A stretch of 64,000 nucleotides of DNA from Nymphalis io (GCF_905147045.1 NC_065918.1:2046001-2110000); one strand, 5' to 3'. Counted from the first letter of the stretch, positions 45,452 through 60,400 are shown. Notes: generated by a model from the sequence alone, not told the origin. Translations and numbers: made by a program.

Positions 45452-48400
45452 AAACTCGTAAACAAACATTTTTGGATATTTGTTTCTATACCGATACTAT
45501 TTCATGATTAATGTTTTCAAATCGATGTTTTGAACATTAAAGAAAAGTAAGAAAGACGTCATAGAGTTTTTATAGACTATACTTACCATTAAAAATTGTC
45601 TTTTGACTCTGTAATTATAATTTCGAGTCAATGAATAATTTTACGATGAAATCATTCATTCTATATTATGAAGATAAAAACTAGTTATTATTTCACGTGG
45701 TCGTTATTTGTAAATGATAAAATAGATAGATTAATAAATTTATCTGTACGACTTGTACCTTAGGCATAACATATATAGTAACTATATTTTTATGTCTATT
45801 AAAGGTCAGGGTTGCCAGATGTCTGGTTTTTGCCGAATAAGTTTGGATTTTCTGTCAATATATTATATTAGTAGTGTTATGCAGTTCCACACATAACTTG
45901 CAGAGTACAATAAGCTAAAAAAACTCCAGCTGTGTGACTTCATTTATTGCCGAGTTCGGTTTTGTATTTTAGGGTTTGGCAACCCTTCCTGCCAATCTTT
46001 GGGAATAACTTGTATATACATGTTTACGTGATAAAAATTGTTAAATTGATTCATATTAAAACAAATGTATAAACTTTTACTTGACGTTTCATCTCAATCG
46101 TATAATTGTAAAAAAGTTATGTCCTATTAAATAATAATAATACGTAATTGAATTATGTCTAATTCCACTAGAACCCAGTATTCTCTTGACTGAAAGGGTC
46201 AAATTTTTTAAATAACCCCCATTTGAAATCAACCAAATTTAACTCGGATAACTAGTTACAGGTATATATTACTATTTTCATGGGACCCGTGCAATCTTTT
46301 GCATGACTGAAGGACAACCAAACAAACAAACACTCGTATTTATAACATCAGTAAGGATTACATGACAATGTTAGGAAAAATATTTCGAGTTGTAAATAAA
46401 ACTATCAAGTTCACAAAACTATATATTGAAATTTATTAAAGTATAATATTCAGAGTTATATCAGTTCTATAGTAGACGTGTCACTAGCAGACGGCAGCGG
46501 TTGCTCAACGATGAGCGATGAGCGAAGCCTCGACAGAGCGGCAGTAAGATCCTCGAACTTTTCTAAAAGCATCTCTCGCATGGTGATTGTGGTTGGTCAA
46601 TAATTATATTTGACAGAGCATGAGTTATAACGAGTCGCACTTTTCCGAAAGATACGAGGTGCTCTTAGAGATCAAAGTAGCAACAAGTCTAACGATTTAC
46701 ATGTTATGAATGATGCAATACTTTAAAAAGCAACAAATTAAAGCGTTTAAAGTTTGATTATATTTTTACCATATACTATCATATACCGCATTCGAGGTTA
46801 CTTCGCCATACATTTATTTTAAATCGATTAATTTTATGTAATTCATGAATAACGACGCGTGTATCCTACTGGGTAATGTAGCGTCAATACAATGTTAAAA
46901 TTAGCCTTTATTGCGATTACTTTTATATTCTTATAATGTTTTAAAGCTTAAATATTAGTCCTGCAAAGTTATTGCAGATACAATATTAATGGTTCTGAAT
47001 ATTTCCATCTTAGCTTAATAAAAACTATACTAAAGTGATTACAGAGATTGTTATAATATTTTTAAGTGTATTCCTATTGTTTTATTTATGATGTCATATT
47101 AAGAAGAACTTATTTTATCATGTTATTTGAAGTACTGATAAAAATCTGGTACTAAACATACTATTTGAATTATAATAATAAAAAGATTGTGACAAAAGCA
47201 GGTTATTCTATTTGAAGTATTGTAGATGTCTATTGTTCTATTAAACTAAATACAAACTAAGAGTAAAACCGAAACGTGACTCGCCGACGTGCAGCGTGAG
47301 GCGGAGCGCCAAGCTGTGACTCAACTGGTTACATTATACTATCAGCTAGTTATGTTATAGGATACTTATATAAGACTTCACGTTACACATTCCTTATATC
47401 TAATTTCCGCAATTTGGTCACAAATTAATATAAAACTATACGTTTGCTAAAACTTAGTGATATATACAGTTCAATAGTTGTTAAAACGTAAAATACATAT
47501 TTTAAATTAGGAATAAGCATGAAATATTATTTTAGGCAAAAATCACAGACACTTTGCTTACAATCGCCATTGAAGTACGTATTCATTTTAAAATCCGTGA
47601 CTTCAAATACAACGAAACGATTTTGATTTTTTTTTTGTTACGTGGTTTCCTAACGAATCACAAAATTGAGCGAACAATCGAGAAGGAGAGTATGACATAA
47701 TTATACTATCCGTTGATCTATTTACACTTCGTGTTTCGAGTGTGGGAATACTATAAACTGGTTCAATCACATTCAAATCTGTCAATTTCATTAGGATGAG
47801 AAACGCATTGTACATTTATTTACAAATATTTTATTTTATATCATTTTCAGTATGCAACTCACCTATTGCCTAAATCGTTGCACAGTGTACTAAGAAGTAT
47901 TAAATTTAGCGGTTTCGTGAACTGTGATTGCGTATGCTTAACATACGTCATAAATAAACAAGTTGTCTGAGCATTTAGGAAAATACGTCGACGTATCGTT
48001 TAAAAACAAGTGAATCCGCAAAATGTACGATAAGTTTCTCAAAAATTTTGGTAGGCGACATTAAAAAAAAATTAACTGTAAGAGAAGTCGCAATGTTCCA
48101 AGTATTATCAACATCAATGTAATGGATAGGTGGGCACAATGACTATAATACGAACGCTAATAAAAACTAAAGCTTAACCTCACGGTGAACGTAGTTAATA
48201 CAGATTATTACCGAGCACTGTTTTCATCTCATTAAATAATTATATTTTTTATGAGAACTTCAAGGACTTGCTTACAACAAACAGCTTGTTCAAATACGAC
48301 ACAGCAATATGTGGCTTCCTTTATCACTGCGTTAATGACTAAAAATTTTATAAAAACCATATAAATTAAAATTTTATAGAATAATTTATAGAAGTAGCGA

Positions 48401-48498
48401 TCCACTTCATCCATGACGTCCACCGTCCGGGGTCTCCATGGCCTCTTATGTATTGTCTCGCGACGGGCGGCGAGCAGGCGGTCGTGCGCGCGCACTCG
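45452..48498. other. Intergenic between transporter and Trio-like gene
   Basis: Mostly AT-rich. 46195-46350 contains sequence like the end of a dispersed insect repeat (caaacaaacaaacactcg). A short minus-strand ORF at 46456-46581 is listed separately. The frame at 47603-47815 has no domain and is not called. Part of the right side should be 3' UTR of the Trio-like gene. Confidence 0.45.
46456..46581 (-). CDS. Short ORF, 41 aa, unknown
   Basis: The peptide begins MREMLLEKFEDLTAALSRL and ends SDTSTIELI. The ATG has a favourable context (atcaccATG) and an in-frame TGA lies 18 bp upstream, so the frame is self-contained as genomic sequence. Composition is coding-like and more GC-rich than the flanks. 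The N-terminal half would form an amphipathic helix. It lies about 1 kb upstream of the transporter start on the same strand, so it could be an upstream ORF in its 5' leader, a separate small gene, or an exon of something else. Confidence 0.3.
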   Translation of the reverse strand: MREMLLEKFEDLTAALSRLRSSLIVEQPLPSASDTSTIELI

Positions 48499-51400
48499 TC
48501 AAGTGTCGTTGGGCGAGCGGAGAGAGTGCAGCGCGTTGCCGAGTCCCGACGGTCGCCGCCTCTCCAGAAACGTTTTGAGTTGCGCAGCAGAAAGCACCGT
48601 GTTTCCGGCCTGCCACATCAATATTCCCTTTTTAATATTTTCGTTTCCTAATTAGATCGTTGTGTCAAAATGATTAGTTAAGATCAATATCTTTTACGAT
48701 ACGGATTTTTCGCGTATTTTTGAAGTCAGAGTTTACGTTTATAATTATTTAGATCTATTATGTATAAGTTATTCTATTATGACGCTTACATTATATTCCG
48801 TGATTGGCGAAGGCGCATCTTCGATACTTTCTTATAATTGAACATTTATAATCAACTGAGCTTGTCTCATACCTCTTCAAACCACGAGTCATGTAGAGCG
48901 TCTCGAAGAACAAGCCGGCGATTCGGCGTCGGCTCCAGCAGGCGGCGAATAAGCGCCTGCGCACGTTCGTCTACACCCGACCAGTGCTCCGGCGGAAAGC
49001 AATAGTCACACTTTATGATATTCGCCGTTGTTTCTTCAATAGACTCGTCCAAAAATGGTGACAGCTGAAATTATTTTTTATTGATTACAAAAAAATTTTA
49101 GAGTAACAAATTGCTCAGTATTTCATGTTAATGCTTGTTTTATTAACTATCGAACTTTTCTTTATATAGAAGATTATTTAAGGCTTATCATTAAATCTTC
49201 TATAAATATGTTTATGTGTCGGAATTAAAGTATCAAGTAATTTCTATGACCGAAAGTATAATGTTTGAATTTACAGATATTTGAATTTGTCTAAAATGAA
49301 ACCAACCCCTGTTAAAAATACATAAAGGAAGACGCCAGCAGCCCACGCGTCCCATGCCGGAGCAGCTGGGCGGCCCAGCACACATTCAGGGGGCGCAAAC
49401 TCGAGCTGAGCGGGAGCGGGTGGTAGCACCGTCGTGCTCTCCATAACACCGGCGCCAACGGAACTTCCAGCGTTCCCGTCCAATTCAATCGCCGAACCCA
49501 AGTCGACTAATTTCACTTGTGGTTGAGCTCCACCTAACTCAACCAGGATGTTTTCCGGCTGGCGGAACGAAAACGAAATATGTGAAGGTGTCTTGTGTCA
49601 CTTATAAACTAGTAAAAGTCAATAAACTGTTACGCAATAGTCATTACCCGAACGTCGAGGTGTGCTACGTTGTTGGAGTGTAGCCAGTCTAGAGCAGAGA
49701 GCAAGTGTCTTGTGTGCGTGGCGACTGTGCGTTCCGTGTATAGTTCAGGTGAGGCCGCAGCCCAATCTAGGAGAGGGCCTCCAGCGACCAATTCTAGCAC
49801 CAATGTGTGCGCTCCCGCACGTGGTACCTCTGCAAATAGCGCCAAGGCGCGCACCACCGATCCGTGGGCACCGCTCGATAGAATGCGGTATTCTCGTACT
49901 GCGTCAGCTCCGCGACCGCTCACCACCTGATATTTTAAATTTTTAATTGATCAAGTGGCCGTTTAACTTTCAATTAGAACGTTGCTAGCTAATCTATTAT
50001 ATCTATAGATAAAGCCCACGCATAAAGACATATTGTATACTTATGATTTTATAACATAAGTCATCTAAGTCAAGTACATGTTACTGGTGGTAGGGCTTTG
50101 TGCAAGCTCTTCTGGGTAGGTACAACCCACTCATCAGATATTCTACCGCAAAACAGCAATACTTGATATTGTTGTGTTCCGGTTTGAAGGGTGAGTGAGC
50201 CAGTGTAATTATAGGCACAAGGGACATAAAATCTTAGTTCCCAAGGTTGGTGGCGCATTGGCTATAAGCGATGGTTGACATTTCTTACAATGCCAATGTC
50301 TAAGAGCGTTGGTGACCACTTACCATCAGGTGGCCTATATGCTCGTCCGCCTTCCTATTCTATAAAAAAAAAAACATATTTTTTTATATTTTATGTAAGT
50401 TCAACATATAGTAATTAACATTGTCATGTCAATTTCTTAAAATAATTATTATTGAATCTTAATTACTTTAAGTTTATTGTCCTCAACTCAAGCGTACGTA
50501 GCGTACATACATAGTAACTACAAACCTGTTTTAGTGCAACTCGTTGACCGGTCCCAGTGTCACGAGCGCTGAGAACGCGCGCAGTTCTACCCCGACCGAT
50601 TTCCTCCTCGAGAGTGTAGCGACGGGCAAACTGTTCGCGTTGCCAGCTACCGCCGCCGCCGCAAGTCGCCGGCCCGGACGCCGTTCCAACTGCTCCGCTC
50701 CGAGCGCTTACTACCCGAAAACTGTATTGTCCCGCTGGGAGCTCTTCTAACGCTAACGTGTTCGCCGATGCTGGCGTTTCCGTCGCTCGGCGCCATTCTC
50801 CTTCACCGACACGACAATATTCTAGATGGACAGGTTCAGACTCATCCCACTGTATCACGAGCCCACCTCCCGGGTGCGCTCTCACTGCAGGCACACCTGG
50901 TGCTCCACCCGATCCCACCGTTAAACGCGCAGAGCTCTGAACACCACCGAGTTCGTTGCTGATAAGACAGCAGTAGACTCCAGCATCGGAAGCGCGACAT
51001 GCGTGGATCGTGAGTGTTGCCAGGCCGTCAGAACCAAAACTGATTGCAAAGCGGCCGCCGTTGCGCAAGGCATGTGTCTCTGGGGCAGTCTTCCTCCAAG
51101 AGGCGGTGGCCCTCGTGGCGAGGGCTCGGCACGCGAGCGTGGCGGAGGCGCCGGCTGCGATTGCCACATCGGCGACTGGCTCGGCGAGCTCGGGCGCACG
51201 CAGCTCGGTCACGACGCCCTCGCTGGGTTCACCAGTACCGCCCCCGCTTCCACCACGCCGTAATTTCAGACCCCAGGCACGCTTCGACAAACCCTGCCGC
51301 GTAAACACGTACAAAGGTCATGATTACAATATTACTTACAAACAAATAAAAAAGGCGAATCATGCAAGCTCACCCGGCTTATTCTGCGTTGTCATCAGGC

Positions 51401-54400
51401 CACTAATAATTTGTGAAAATAATAAAATGCCTATTTCTATTTACAAATAAAATAATAAATAATTTAAAGTCAATGCCGTATCACATAGCACAAAATCACA
51501 GTCTTGAGTAAGTCAATTCGTCCCATTTATCACAGTCTATGTTAAAATGCATTCTTGGGTATATCATACCTATAACAAAAGAAATACATAGAAGCGTTAA
51601 AATAAGAAACCATGCGAAACTAAAAAGAAGATTATAAATTTCATAAATACAATACATAAGTAATTAGATTTATAGTAATTACTTTGAAGAAAATACTTAA
51701 AAGCAGTCCATGCATACGCAACAATAGGTTTTAAGCGAAAGTTCCATTACTAGATAGAGACAAAGCAGTTAAATAAAAAATGAGAAAATTTTACACAGTG
51801 GCGTATTCACATACTGAGATTGTCTGTCCCGACTTTCCGAGCCCGACACAACTATTCATGCTATATAAGTATAAGTAGTAGTAATTTAAATGCTTTAAAA
51901 GAAATATTGTTAAAAAGTATTCAATGTTTTCTTCAATTAAACCCCACTATAAAACGTGTGCACTACCAAAGATCCATTCCAGATGTCACCTCACCTTTAC
52001 GCATCATGAGGTGTATAGTTTATATAAATGGGACAATACTGAATAATTTGGCACAACAATGAAAAATACAAAATATATAATATACTTTATATAGTTTCTG
52101 TTTTGTTTTTAACACTGGATTCTTAAGGTACGGATTAATTAAGTTTTATAATATGTAATTTTCTCCTAATATTTGGTACCAAGTAATAAATAAATTTATT
52201 TTCCAAAAATCTAATATAATTTTTAGTTTTCATTGCCGACCAGTTTGTTAGTAATTTATTTTCTTTTTTTTTTATAAAATAGGAAAGCGGACGAGCATAT
52301 GGGCCACCTGATGGTAAGTGCTCATCAACGCCCATAGACATTGGCATTGTAAGATGTTAACCATCGCTTACATCACCTATGCGCCACCAACCTTGGAAAT
52401 TGGAAACTAAGATGTTATGTCCCTTGTGCCTGTAATTACACTGGCTCAATCGCCCTTCAAACCGGAACACAACAACACCAAGTACTGCTGTTTTGCGGTA
52501 GAATATCTGATGAGTGGGTGGTACCTACCCAGACGTTCTTGCACAAAGCTCTACCACCAGTAATAACTTTCACTGATATTATTTAGTAAGTTAAGCGTTT
52601 ACATACAAACACTTTAACACTGCGATATACCGTTACTAGATTTAGCATCTTTGCAGTCTTTAGCGCGGCCCAGGTAGCGGTCAGGTGTAAGTGAGTTAAT
52701 AAATGAGATTTTTTTAAATTATATTTTTATGTCGGTATGTTTATTTAGAGATTGTTACGCATTTTTTTATACCTGTAGTTATTTTTCAAAATCTTTGTTT
52801 TTTATAATCAATAGCGAGATTTAATAATAATAATATGTATACATGCAAGTTAATTCGAGGATATTATGAAGTTTTTCTTATAATTATGATACTGCAAAGT
52901 CAAGATTTGCCAAGTCATAATGCTAGTAGAGTTCCAATATTAGAGAGTCGTAGTGTCCAAGTTTTTTGACAGTTAAGTTGTTTATGTACTAATTTGACAT
53001 TAATTTAATCCTGATTTAGCGTTTATTATTTTATTACTACTAATATTAAAATTCTATTCTAAGCTTTGTATATGAAATGATACAATTTTCAACGTTTCTA
53101 TTATATTCACTTTTACGATTTACGAAAAGTTTACTTCTTAATTCGAGTACAACTTACAAGTTGTCTATGTTATCATTTTGACATTTGGACTTACGTTATG
53201 ATGCTGTGGTGAGGTAGGAGTTAACGGAGCGTTACTGGGCACCTTCTTGTGGTCGTCACGAGCGCTTGAGGGCAGATTGATCGTATTGGCCTTGGCGTGG
53301 GGGCGCTGAGTGCGACCACGCAGTTCTGGTGCTAAGCGGCCCCCCATAGACGGCGGAACACTCTCTGTCTTGCGGAGCCCGCACCACCCCTCACCCATGC
53401 TAGATAGGGGGGAATAGGATATTAAAAAAAAAATTAAAAAAAAAAAACAAAAGTGACTAATCGTAGACCAGCTTTTACCTAAATCGAAAAAAATTGTAAA
53501 TGTATTATACATTGAATATTTTTGCCAATCACTTTACTTTTTCGAAAGCCTCTTTAATGTCAGTGGAATAGGATATTAAGGGAAAGGTCGTTAGTACCAG
53601 TTGTAAAATGTCCTAATTAAGCGAATACGATCATTCAATGATTAAAATATGGAATATCTCGTTAATCAGAAATTAAATTAATTAATAATAAACAAATATA
53701 TTAATCAAAACAATCTACGTAATGTTATTATCGCATATTGTAATAAAGAAAACTGTTGTACTTATCGCTATTAATGTTTTTTTTTCTAATCATATCTTAA
53801 TATACATAATTTAAAGATAAAAGCTTGTTCTCATTAAGGACCGTATCGCTGTTTTAACAACCACACCTTACGAAGGCAAAGAGCGTTAGTGAGTGTAGCG
53901 TTGCATCAGCGTTGTAAGTAGGCTCAAAGCTGGCCTCGGTAAAACAAACAAAATAATATAAATAATAATTATAAGCATGCGGGGCTAAAAGCATTAAATC
54001 ACAAGCGTTTTTATTCACATTTATTGGTTACTCGTGTAACATATAGTCACGTAGTACAGTGATGATAAAGGATTAGTATATTTACATGACCATAAATAAG
54101 TTAGTTTAACAGTAATACATATATACAAGAATTTTTTTTTATAAAAAGGATTAAGCATAGAATCGAAGTTTGTCTAGAAAATACAATATTTATTATAGAT
54201 TTAAAATATTATACTTCAACTAATATAGATAGAAAACATTTTCAAGTCATAAAAGATATTTATTTAGCAATAGTATCCGCTAAGCTACAAATCTAATTAA
54301 TTTTATAAGAACGTTCGAACGTACAAGCCATCTTTGGTTTTAAATATTTTAATTGTTGAAATCTAATGGATACATGACAATTCAGAAAGCAGATATCAAA

Positions 54401-57400
54401 GAAACAAGACACAACTCAGACATGAATCGATACAAGATGACTGATACTTTACAAAACCGTACAAACAAAGGCAAATAATAATATTAATCATTATACGGAT
54501 TACTTTAGTCCATTTATTCTTAATATTTATTTACCTTAATTTTGCACCAATTTTTTTACAATTTTCTTTCCAGGTGGAAGACATCACGACTTAAGATTTA
54601 AAACTGTCCCGAATAAATTCGAATGTTACAAGTAAGTGCGATTTATTTTATTATCCGATCATTATGTTAGTTTTTTTTTCTCTCGTATTATTCATAAAAA
54701 TAAATGAAGTCTTTTGTAAATCAAACTTCATATATTAATTTCCATAGAAAATAGCGGACAATAGCATAGTTAGTTATAGTAAATATTGAGTTAGATATTT
54801 TATTACAATATTAACATCGAAAGCAGAGTTTAGTGTTAGCATTTTATGTAGTAGCTCTCCGAATACACAAATGCCGATACGCGCTCGATCTCGGCCAGAA
54901 TATGGAAGGAGTTACTCGCGATGGACGTACGCGATATCCAGTCTTGCATTCGTGTACTCAGTCGCTAACATCCTAATTTATAAAAACCATACACCTACGT
55001 ATTCTTGTCGAAAAGTTTGTCACCTTAAACTATCATATTTATCGCAAATGAAATACGATCGTGTACAACTCAAATTGGCCCCATTCGATTTTAAAATTAA
55101 CAGGCTGATCCATGCGAAATCCGGAACTGAATTAACCAAAACTCGATGACTGTTTGGGACTAAAGATTTTAATGAATGAACAATGCCATCAAACACTACA
55201 ATACTCGGGTATAATTCTACGTTAACTAGTAAAAAATTGTAGCGACGGTTGTGTTAGGTTTAATATTAATAATACATCTACACGAGTACAGCTTACAATA
55301 TAGTGCTACACTATTGTCGATATAAACGAGAAACGACTCGAGCGGATTAGCGATTATTAATATAAAAGTTGGACGTGTGAGTTTGAGTCTATGTATTAAA
55401 ATTCGTTACTGAACCCTTCACATAATACTTGTGATCGATCCCCTACAACCAAACTTACCGCGATTCTTAAATTTTTCATACATTTTAAAATGTTCACTCC
55501 AGATTATAATTCCAGTCTTCATTAATTTAACCTTAACACTAACCAAATTGAGTATGAACAATTATGCCTATGTCGATAAAACGCTTTTCAGTCATCACAA
55601 TGCAATCGGAACTTATATATCAACCAGAATCAAATCAAACTCTTTAAATTATTATTAGGTATATTAAGCTTAACATTTACAACCTAGTACCCGTCGTATG
55701 AAGGCATTTTTGGTTAAAATTATTTAAAAAAAAAAACGTAAAATAGTAAAAATTAATGAATTTTAATTGATATGTTTGTGCTGTCGCTATATTAAAATAT
55801 CTAACGGTGCCTCGAATGAACGTCTCTATTAATACATTAGACTTAGAAACGGTACTATCAATTTATCGACATTGCTATTGGAAATGAATAAACCGAATCC
55901 AAGAAGTTGTCGCCTGTCATATGATCGTTTAAAAGACAGATTGGTCTTCTAAGAAAATGTGAAATCGTCGATAGATGTTGGTCGACAAAGATTGTGTGGT
56001 AGTTCCAAACTCGAGACATGTATTCGGTTCGAGCCATTTCCAATTAACAGTGGAAAGCAAAATATTATAGATATTATCACTAATTACGAGTCAATTCCAA
56101 AGAGTTCTTAAAGCCTAGTGCGGTTAACTATGACGTTATTAATATAAACTAAGCTATGTAGTTATAAACTGATGTTACGAGTTACGTGTTGGCAGTAGAT
56201 TTATTGCGATACTTTTACAATTATTCGTTTCGGGATTACAATATAATACTTAATATAATTATATTTTCAACGACTGTCGTCGAGATGTACGTCTGGCGTA
56301 ACTCCTTATTGTTTGCTACAAAAAATATTTATTATTATTAATTTTTACGAAATCATACGAAACACAGATGGGATTATGTATATTTTGTGACATCATAACA
56401 CATAGGGCGAGATTTCTGTTCGACTAATGAAATAAAACGTATATATTCATTTGGGCAAATAACTGATCACAAAATATACAAAATATTGATGTGAAAATTA
56501 TATATTAAATGTATCTAGTACGAATTATAATGAAAAAATGTAAATGGTTCGAAATACATACAATTCTTTATATTATTACTATCAAATTAAAACTCTTTTT
56601 TTTAACAACAAGTTACTCCTCTAAAAGCTTCCACAGCTAAATAAATTACATGACAACCCACTCTTGCTAATTTATGACAAATTTGCCTATTAATGCGAGA
56701 TAGAAAATCAATTACATTATCGAGGTCCTTTAGTTTTATTTCTAGCGTTCTACGGTGTTAGTCGAAAGCGTATAAAGGCAGCGCGCGACCACGGGCGGGT
56801 ACTTACGCGGAGGCGTCGCGTTGGAGAAAGGCACTAGGGTTCTCCAGCCGCTCGCCGAAGATGAGCTGCGATTGCAGTATAGTGGACAGAGTGGAGATCC
56901 AGAGGTGGCGACGCGTGTCGGGTGCGCGGCACATGAAAGTCTGCTTCTTATTCGGATCCGTCGAGCTGATGATGAATGAATTGCTGCCGTCGATCTCCTC
57001 CAGCTCCATCTTGTTCACCTGGATTCAGTTACGTGTTTAACGTATTCAATGTTTTCGGAATATTATAATACAAAAATCTTTTTACTATAAAAATATGTGA
57101 AGAGTATGGTCTTAAAACAGTAATAGTTATTGTAGCTAGGCCAAGGTACCTGAACATGAGCTTTGTAGTTGTACGTGGGGCTGGTGAACTGTGACTTCTT
57201 TCCCACGGCCTCGGTGAAGATGACGCACTGCTGGAAGAGAAACACGTGCAACTCCTTGCCCTTGTCGTTGGAGCAGTTCGCATCCGAAACTACGAGCGGC
57301 TCTTGGAATAGCAGTTTCCCTTGAGCGGCTATGTTACCCTGAAATTAAATAAATATACATACTGTATAATGTTCTTTCTATGTGTTCGTTAATTGCTAGT

Positions 57401-60400
57401 AAACTCTGCCGCTCTATATAAGTTATATTTAAAAATTCTCCTTAAGTACTTCTTTCGGCAACTATTAATATGAGCGGTATATAGATCTATCGGACACTTT
57501 TAGGTCACCGCCCATAGATATTAGCACTGCAAGAAATATTACGTTCCCTAAAACGGTTATGTGCCACGGAACCTGGGAAATAGATGTTATGTATCTTGTG
57601 CCTGTAGTTCCATTGGCTCAATACAACAATACCAATCGTAACTAGTGCCGTTTACCAGTAGAATAAATAACGATACACGTTTATCGCATTAAGTAAATAT
57701 GTCGCCTGGTAGATTTGATATTTACTCTAAATACTATGTTATTATAACCAGTTTTAGAATTATTAAATTAACAAATAATTAAAATTTTAAAACGAGTAAT
57801 CGAAATATAAAGACAGTATGGCGCTTGCGTTTGCTTTGCTTTCAATAAAGAAAATACAAATGATTTTATTTGAATCAACGGTTTCTCGTGCTCTTGAGGA
57901 AAAAAAATTAAAAATTCCGTTAAATATCTATTAAAGCTATCTATCTATTAAAGTTAATAGGTAGGTGGACGAGCATATGGGCCACCTGATGGTAAGTGGT
58001 CACCAAACGCCCTTAGACATTGGCATTGTAAGGAATGTCAACCATCGCTTATAGCCAATGCGCCACCAACCTTGGGAACTAAGATGTTATGTCCCTTGTG
58101 CCTGTAATTACACTGGCTCACTCACCCTTCAAACCGGAACACAACAATATCAAGTATTGCTGTTTTGCGGTAGAATATCTGATGAGTGGGTGGTACCTAC
58201 CCAGACGAGCTTGCACAAAGCCCTACCACCAGTAATATATATATATATATATATATTACTTTCTTTATTTGCATTATAATAGAGCGACATGAGTAATGAC
58301 TGTTATTTTCATATTCTTTATTTCTCTTTATATATATTATATGTAATGTGTTTTTATAGATGTTGTATGGATAGCGTGGATAACAAATGTTGTGTAATTG
58401 TATATTTAGGAGATATAAATGAACGACTTCGTTTACGACAAACGAATTTTTCACTATAACTACAAAAAGCACACAACGTTTTCGCTTAGATATTCCGTTT
58501 TGCTCGTGCAAATATTAACAGCTTTGCAGCAAAATGTATTGTTCAAATCGCCACAATAAAACTCAGCACGAATATAAAAAAATTAAAAAAGTCGCAATTT
58601 TGCAGGAGGTTTCGCACATGCAGATCTTATATACTATTGTGTATTACAGTAAAAATATTAATTAACATGATATAGTTTAAATAAAAACGTGGACACGTGG
58701 ACATACCGCGAAACCTTGCAGACGGCCGACGTCCATCATGTCATTGGCGTTCTTGGGAATTATGGAGGTGCACTGCACGGCGTCGCGCAATGACGAGATC
58801 ACGTTGGGGGCGACGTTGGCCATTTCCGAGTAGGACAGGATCTTCTTTACCAGCAGGTGATACTTTTGAATGCGTTGAATTGGCTTAATCAGAAGATCGC
58901 CGAGCTGAAATAATGTTGTTATGGTCTTAGCTATCACTATAATGTCATGAAATGTTCACGAAGTCTAATTTAGTCGGCATTAATTAATAGATTAAACTAA
59001 AATTGGCTTCAGAACTTATACAAGAACCATAATAACGCGATTTTAATTTTCATACGTAAAATCAACTCTTCGAAGCATATTATAATTTATTAATATCAAA
59101 AGTATAAAAATTTAATTCTTGAAAAAAAAAATAACACACCTGCAACTTGTGTCCCAATTTGTGTCGCAAATCTTGGAAGTAGTGTTCATGATCGGAAACG
59201 ATGTACTCCGAGACGGGTTTGTTGCGGCAGTAGGCCTCGTAGAGGAACATCTTCTTTTCCAGGAAACGACGGAACAGCGGTCCCAGCAGTTCGGGTGACT
59301 CGATGCAGCCTTCCAGCTCTCGGACGAACTTACTGCAAGTATCGTTCACTTATCGTACATGTCACACACCGCTGCCACGGACCCGTTCGGACCGTCACGG
59401 AAGCGCCGGCGGACATATCTTCGCTACGTAGTATTTAAAATGTTTATTACACACCTAATACGAGTCGAGTGGAACGTATGAAACATTTTATAGATTCGCA
59501 AATCATGCAATAAAATATTCGCTTAGCGTTCTTTGTGATTTAAATTCATAGCGATTTGTTAATTTTGTTGTTTAAAGACTGCAAAGCAAAGAAAACATTG
59601 ATCACATTTGAAATGAAAATAAAATATTAGTTTATTTTAGACGCTCGTGTTATCTACCTCAATTATATTTTTATGACAGCGTTACGATATATTTATCTTT
59701 GTTAAAATGTCTATACTATAATAAAATATTTTAACAATTGCATCATTTACTCATAGTCACCTAAGTCTATGGTCGCTAGCACACTGTCCCTATTCGGTAG
59801 CGAATAACACATTTTAACATCGGACTCGCCGACTGTACCGTTAGTCTAATAGTAATTTAGATAATATATATTGGATTATATGTATACATATGTTGTACGA
59901 GATCACCCGATCGTAGGAGTGCTTAGGAGGTCTTAGTATTATTCACCAATTTAGAAAATATCATTTTAATTCATACACATAAAGCAAGATCTTGAGATTG
60001 TGTGTTTAAAATAAGGGATTTAAAAAAAGTACTAAAGTTATTCGATGTATATTCATATATTCTTATGCATATGATTCTTATTTTATTACAGTTAAATGGA
60101 GCCAGACTACTTACTCGCGATGCCACTCGTAGATGGCTTGTATGTTTCCGAAGATCATTCGGAGGCGGCGATCGCGAAGACCGTCTGGGATCGGAGGGTC
60201 GCTATTCGGGTCCTAGGAGAGTGATTCATTTTTATAATTTGAAGTTTAGAAAACGAATACAAAACGTTTTATTAACAACTTTTGTTAATGTTACTTTTCT
60301 TCTTGTGTCTCTATTCTGCCTTCATCGTGTGAAAGGTTTGATGGATTGGTTGGGATTTAATTTAATTCTGAGTAAGGGCGTTGCGAAGTATCCGTTTTTC

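Noticed and set aside
48867..48869. TGA after WFEEV as the end of the kinase gene
   Set aside because: It lies inside a donor (GAG before GTATGA), and an in-phase exon at 48609-48499 encodes a tail like that of vertebrate TRIO.
50544..51450. Several plus-strand ORFs of 60-146 codons
   Set aside because: They lie opposite the GC-rich Ig-FN3-kinase exon of the Trio-like gene and contain no domain.
54871..55149. 92-codon plus-strand ORF
   Set aside because: Inside a Trio intron, no domain, no splice or start support.
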